Source: Narthecium ossifragum
Lineage: Eukaryota > Streptophyta > Magnoliopsida > Dioscoreales > Nartheciaceae
Assembly: GCA_963920575.1 (NCBI GenBank)
Contig: OY986966.1
Location: 24,395,717-24,459,716, forward strand
DNA: 64,000 bases
Direction: 5' to 3'
The notes under the pieces are model-generated. The model was not told the DNA's origin and ran no database searches. It saw only the letters and a program-made list of their open reading frames with translations. Positions 59,622 to 64,000 of the stretch are shown in pieces. The first letter of the stretch is position 1. Each line of letters begins with the position of its first letter. Position numbers and translations under genes: made by a program.

Positions 59622-59884
59622 GGATGTGCCCGATCACCCTCCTACCTTTACTATTGTGTAATTGTCCACAGAACGGCCAATATGTCTTGCCCTCTCCTCT
59701 TGTTTTCTGTGTAGTTTACCACAAATAAGAGTGGGAAGATTGTGTTGCTTTATTTTGTTGACATGTAGCTTTTCCGTAGTTTGATTCCCATGTCCACATT
59801 TTACTCAGTTTATGGTTTACTTTTTTTCGTTTTAATTTGAGTCTTCTGCTCTCTGCAGGACATGGCTTCTGGAGACCGAGATGA
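45039..59884 (+). CDS. HULK: HUA2-LIKE (HULK) protein: PWWP and RPR/CID domains
   Basis: I join 11 exons: 45039-45161, 45664-45740, 50424-52511, 53655-54117, 56591-56699, 56810-56922, 57006-57193, 58001-58478, 58561-59032, 59160-59339, 59859-59884, giving 1,438 residues. The protein has an N-terminal PWWP domain (FGDLVLAKMKGFPAWPAMV at about 23-41, then KLFVYFYGTKQIAFC), a basic motif fitting an NLS (KKKRKPIRKRS, about 365-375), an RPR/CID-like domain (about 883-1012; SFEASLYMLSRTKESIGRA, YRRIDLFFLVDSIIQFSR, LRLWLERKTLPEW) and a Pro-rich stretch (about 1157-1187) ending near SPWSPP. This order defines the plant HUA2/HULK family: nuclear proteins that act in co-transcriptional RNA processing and flowering control in Arabidopsis. 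The start of the protein is closer to HULK2/HULK3 than to HUA2. Intron 2 is 4.7 kb and holds two MITEs. Intron 6 uses a GC donor. The tiny last exon (GHGFWRPR then stop) is the least certain join. Confidence 0.92.
48306..48808. mobile_element. hAT-type MITE in HULK intron 2, with 8-bp target duplication
   Basis: The ends CTAGGAAGCACCGACAC (left) and CTATGAAGCATGGACAC (right, other strand) are imperfect inverted repeats. CTCGAAAC is duplicated exactly at 48298-48305 and 48809-48816, the size expected of hAT transposition. 503 bp, no coding capacity. Confidence 0.9.
48480..48640. repeat. Short tandem repeats inside the hAT MITE
   Basis: Three to four imperfect units of about 45-60 bp share TTATGTTGGTCATGTT and TCTATGTTTTTATT. 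They make up the centre of the element. Confidence 0.8.
49530..49897. mobile_element. Foldback MITE in HULK intron 2
   Basis: Ends GGGTTTATTACATATATA on both sides in inverted orientation. Most of the 368 bp can fold back on itself; for example CCCCTCCGTCCTCAC near 49639 pairs with GTGAGGACGGAGGGG near 49775. No clear target duplication was found. No coding capacity. Confidence 0.85.
59577..59623. repeat. T24-G23 homopolymer junction in HULK intron 10
   Basis: 24 T followed directly by 23 G. It follows a GC-rich stretch (59450-59575) rich in GGCCC and AGCCC that looks like part of an inserted repeat. The exact lengths may be unreliable. Confidence 0.9.
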
Positions 59885-60260
59885 GGATATGATGGTAAGT
59901 TTTACAAAGATACATAATGTTCAGGTTTCAGAGGGATCCTTTTTTTCCTCTGATGTTGACTGCTGCAATGTATAGATTTTCTTAACCTTTTATGCTCTTC
60001 TTTTTTCAGGTAATATCTTTTCTGTGTGGATCAATGGCTTGCTCAGATGTTTACATAATTTTTTATGGGGAGCCTTCGTCTTTCAAACAAGGAAATTCTG
60101 CAAAGAGAATTCCCTCGGAAGATGAGAGATGTGAAATTCGTCTCGATGTACATATGTATTTTAGATCCTCTGCAAAAGCAGACGGAAAGATGGTTATTTT
60201 GGAGAGCTGTATCATAGTCTGAGGATATCATCTTTTCAATTACAATTTGATCCGAAATCG
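59885..60260 (+). other. HULK 3' untranslated region, probably spliced
   Basis: Ten bases after the stop a good donor (ATG|GTAAGTTT at 59895) is followed by a T-rich tract and an acceptor (TTTTTTCAG, 60009), suggesting a 3' UTR intron. A 77-codon open stretch after it (to 60222) resembles no domain and is probably UTR. Confidence 0.45.
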
Positions 60261-63200
60261 TAGTTCTAATCCTAAAAACTCCAAAGTATATGCATCTATT
60301 TGTAACTTTTTAGCTTACAACGTTTGCTGATATCGCTCTTGATAACTTTTACTTCGCATTATGCCCTTCAATGTTTAATTGCTCTTCTTTTCCTGAATCT
60401 TGGGTTTCTAGTTTCGTATTGAAAACCTTTTTTGCTTTAAGTCAGCTTTGTTCATCTGCTCGAGTTCTTCTTTTGAGAATTGTTGGCTATTTATAAAGTC
60501 TTTCTGCTCTAAGCTTTTTTCTTGTGGTCTTGCTTGATGCTTATGAGGCCATATAACCACTAAAGTATCTCAGTTTTGTATAATGAAGTGTGTAGAATGA
60601 AGTTAGTGCTGTCTGACCTCTCTACTTGTATGTTCAGATGGTTGAATTTTTTCTTTTGTGTGGTTAATTGTTTTCAACAAGTGTTTTTTTCTTGGGCACC
60701 CTTGTCTAGCAAGGTGCAGTCATGATTGTCCAGAAATAATTTTGATGGAGGCTACATCTGTTGCAGCGCGTTTCGTTAGTTGATGGTGTTAGAAACTTCT
60801 ATGAAATCATATCTCAGCAAGAAGCTCTCTCATGGGTATTATCTGATGCTGAGTGCACTTAAAGTCGGTCTACATGCTAGTTTGGTGGCTACTGCTAACA
60901 TGTTTACCTTTATGCTAGCCAGCAGGTAAGGATCCTCGTTCTGTCATATGGATAACATTCCATTTGTCGTGCTGAAGTTTGTCCTGTTCATTTATACATT
61001 GCCTTTGATTTGTCCAACATGTTTTCCTAGAAGTTGTGGTTTTTGCTCTGACCGTGGTCATAATATCATTAAGCAAGTTTGAATTTGTGTACAGCTTTTG
61101 TTTTGTTGTAATTTATATAATCTGTTAATCGCACTAAGGAGCTAGATTTTGAAATAAATCCAGCTTACGGTATGTGTATAACATTATAACATTTCTGATT
61201 AGATATCGAACACATCCTATAAACCTGAGGATCATGTCCATGGTTTTTTAGTTTCAGTTCTCCTTTAAGGTTTGTTCTTTTCACTTTTCTTCCAGCTCTG
61301 TGTAATTGATAAGCAGCTGTCTTGCTCATGATTTCTACTAAACAAATGCCGTAGTACTGGTGAAGCAATCTAGGATATTTCCTTATCCTTTTGAAAACTA
61401 TTGAAGTTTCACAGATCTTTTGACCAATCTGCACTTTCCATAGATAGGGCACATAAATAATGGGCTACTTTTGTTTTGCTAAATCAGTTTTTTATTTTAA
61501 AAAACTATGTTTACTTTGGGAGATGTATAGCGGCTCATTCCATGATGAGCACAAACAAAAGCACAATAATGGTCGGGAAAATCTGAGTTAAGACCGAATA
61601 AGGTTTTATATGAGCTTTAGCATAGCAAATCCTTTCACTGATCACATTCAAAATGGTTTACTCGATGTTTGTATCTCTTTGATTAAAAACTTAACCATGA
61701 AAGCAATGTCATTTCTTTTTCTAGTAAAGATCTCTCCCATTAAGAATTCAATATCTAGATTTCGTAGTAAATCCTGGTCGATATTGAATGCCTAGTGTCT
61801 GTACTCTGTAAATTCCTAACCAAGTTTAAGATCTTAACTATGAGATTTTACGGTTCACATGAGATTTTACGCGTGTATTGAACACTAACTTATTAATGTC
61901 GTTTAGCTTCGAACTGAATATTTGGATGTTAGTATAGCTTCGACCCAAAAATTGGCAATTGAGACAGAACTTTAGGATCTTGATCCGTTTTAGCTATACC
62001 TCATAACCAACTTCAACCTCCAACTGGCTCTTTCCAAGTTCCAAGTTTGGTTGCCCAACTGGTCAGGTCTTATAGGGCTTGAATCAAGACGCTTATGCTT
62101 TTAGATGAGATTCGAGCATTCTAAGAATGTTACAATTGATTAGATCAGGATTGGGCAGCTTATGTTTGCTATGCCCCAAAAGTAAATTGTTGGAACCGAG
62201 GTTAATTATCCGAACCTGTATCCATCTAAGGTTCTTACTCAAGTCAACTTTCCTTTTGAGTTCCATTAAATTTTGGTATCAACTAATGTTATCCTACATG
62301 GATCCGAATTAGGATCAAGAAGTTTTTGGTAAGAAATAAGCATCAAAATTGCCATGTTAAGTTTTTTTCTTTGCGTTGTTAATATAGCTTGCAAAAAGTA
62401 TTGAATACCAAATTTACAACGTCTTTATTGTTAATGACGGTTTGAATCTTACCTGGTTCCTGCCATGTTTAGGCATCAAATGTCGAATTGTTTATGGATC
62501 TGAATCAGGATCCTGTTACATCTTTGGCGAGCTTGTTACTTCTGACTGTATTCAGGTTGTATTATTTCCTATTATCTTTCTACTGTCGTTTACATATATG
62601 AGCATGCTTATGAATCGATTGTAGAATATCATTTAGTGGAGATGAAAGACAAGGAGTTTGATTTTTTGTTTTGATTTGACAAAAATCGAGAAGATCTGGT
62701 CAATGTGATAATTTTACGAAGGGTAATGTAAAACAGTTGAATACAGAGGTATTTAATGAATGGAATGTCTTATTTTATTAATAAGACTAGAAAAGTAAGG
62801 ATCAATTCGCCTATTTTTTTATTACCAGTGAAAAATGTGGAGAGTAGTCTGCTTGCACGAACTATTTCGAAATTGGAAAGTATTGCAACCATGTGTCCAA
62901 ATGTTGGAACATAAAAATTAGACAATCAGACAGTGGGATGTATTACAATTTTGGGTTTACAATTTTCTACCATTTGCTCTTGGCGATATTGAAGTTAATT
63001 GCACTTGCACATTGCTTTTGGCTAGTATACATTTATTGCTATGTATGGTGTAGTTTTTACAATCTCATTTCAAATATTTGCAAACTTTGCATTTGGATGA
63101 TGTTATCCCATGTCAAAGTTTGGAAATGTTTTTCACTTGAATTTGAAGTTGAAGGTAAGATTAGTTATAACTTACAAGACAAGGCACTGTGGTTTTAACA

Positions 63201-64000
63201 GACACACTTGTAAGATGGGCAAACTTTGCTATTAGATTCTTTTGCATTTTTACATACCCATTTGCGATTTGGGCAAATCTATTTTGTGTATTTCTAAAAA
63301 GGGCTTGATGAAAGGGGTCAATTTGAACTCGGCGTTCGTTACTATTGATGATTTACCTGATCCAACATTTAGATTGTGCTTGACAGAGACATGACCTACG
63401 TAATCTAGAAAGGAAATTTTTTGGCGTCTCCAACTTAAAAAAGAAGGGAAAAGGATTTCCTGGAAAGTATACAATGTAAATTTTGTTGTTTTAGTTAATG
63501 AAAGGAAGGAATAGGCTTTACGACCAATATAATATTGTAACATCAAATGATTCCATTATTGGCTTTGGGTTAGTAATTTTGCTTCTGTACTGGCCGCGAA
63601 CATGAACATCACGTACAAAAGAGAAGACCTAGGCAGAATGTGATTTATAGTCTATAGATCCCCACATGCTAGGATAGCCAGAAAAGGCCTTTTCCTCGAT
63701 CCACATCACTCATCCACTAACTGTTGAGGAGAGGTTCCTTGAAGTTTATGGCGTTATTTTCCTGCATATATAGTAATGACTAGTTGAATCTCTTGTTGGA
63801 AGACATACATGTTGGTTCCTTCTTGTTCCACGGTGCAACTAAAGCCTAGAAAAAATCACTGTCCAGCTTTTAGACTTTTCAATGACATAGTTGCATGGAA
63901 AGTTTCACGTGTGGAAACCTAAACTTTGAAAAAAGAGGATAGGATGATGTTCCTTCCACTTCCACAAAGTTTTACCTCTTTTTTGATGAAGACAAATTTC
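60261..64000. other. Intergenic DNA, no gene recognised
   Basis: T-rich to about 61100, then AT-rich. The longest frames are about 100 codons, lack splice support and match no family. No LTR, TIR or tandem array was seen. Confidence 0.5.

Noticed and set aside
59992..60222. Additional coding exon of HULK
   Set aside because: The frame set by exon 11 reaches a stop at 59882-59884, and the stretch resembles no domain; it is better explained as spliced 3' UTR.
1..64000. CRISPR array, operon, phage or bacterial island
   Set aside because: The window is plant nuclear DNA. The regular repeats found are minisatellites or transposon parts, without CRISPR-like spacing or cas genes.

Overview
This window is plant nuclear DNA, almost certainly from an angiosperm. 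The evidence is interrupted genes with plant-type GT-AG (and two GC-AG) introns, products of plant-specific families (HUA2-like PWWP/RPR protein, Cys-type GPX), and plant transposons (Cassandra-type TRIM, MULE with GRF partner gene, plant LINE with RNase H, MITEs). GC-rich first exons and the look of the proteins lean towards a non-grass monocot, but the species cannot be fixed from the sequence.

Layout. 1-4.1 kb is repeat DNA: a tandem, rearranged array of Cassandra-like TRIM LTRs lying on the minus strand, other unidentified repeats, a GC-rich tandem repeat and the relic end of a MULE. 4.3-14.4 kb is a 13-exon gene for a DUF21/CBS (CNNM-like) membrane protein, whose last intron carries a 2-kb hAT-like, microsatellite-rich insertion. 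14.8-18.6 kb is a 5'-truncated, broken LINE on the minus strand. 19.5-27.7 kb is an 8-exon gene for a CUE-domain/coiled-coil protein with two sets of in-frame tandem repeats. 29.4-34.0 kb (minus) is a 6-exon glutathione peroxidase gene of the GPX4/5 type; two of its introns hold transposons, and its first intron appears to be GC-AG. 34-38.5 kb is intergenic repeat DNA. 38,568-44,495 is a complete MULE with near-identical ~93-bp TIRs, an exact 9-bp target duplication, a damaged mudrA-like transposase and an antisense GRF zinc-finger gene. 45.0-59.9 kb is an 11-exon gene for a HUA2-LIKE (HULK) protein with two MITEs in its 4.7-kb second intron and a second GC-AG intron. 60.2-64 kb shows no gene.

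The four host genes do not form a pathway. The pairing of the GPX gene with the HULK gene, head to head, matches the two Arabidopsis neighbour pairs (At2g48150/At2g48160 and At3g63080/At3g63070), so the order looks ancient, with the MULE inserted between the partners about 540 bp from the HULK start codon. CUE and GPX converge. Exon joins were worked out by hand from splice signals, frame and family resemblance; all four host genes give uninterrupted frames (512, 777, 172 and 1,438 residues). I found no clearly new biological system. The most interesting items are the Cassandra array, the intact-ended MULE with its GRF gene, the two GC-AG introns and the recent repeat expansion inside the CUE protein.
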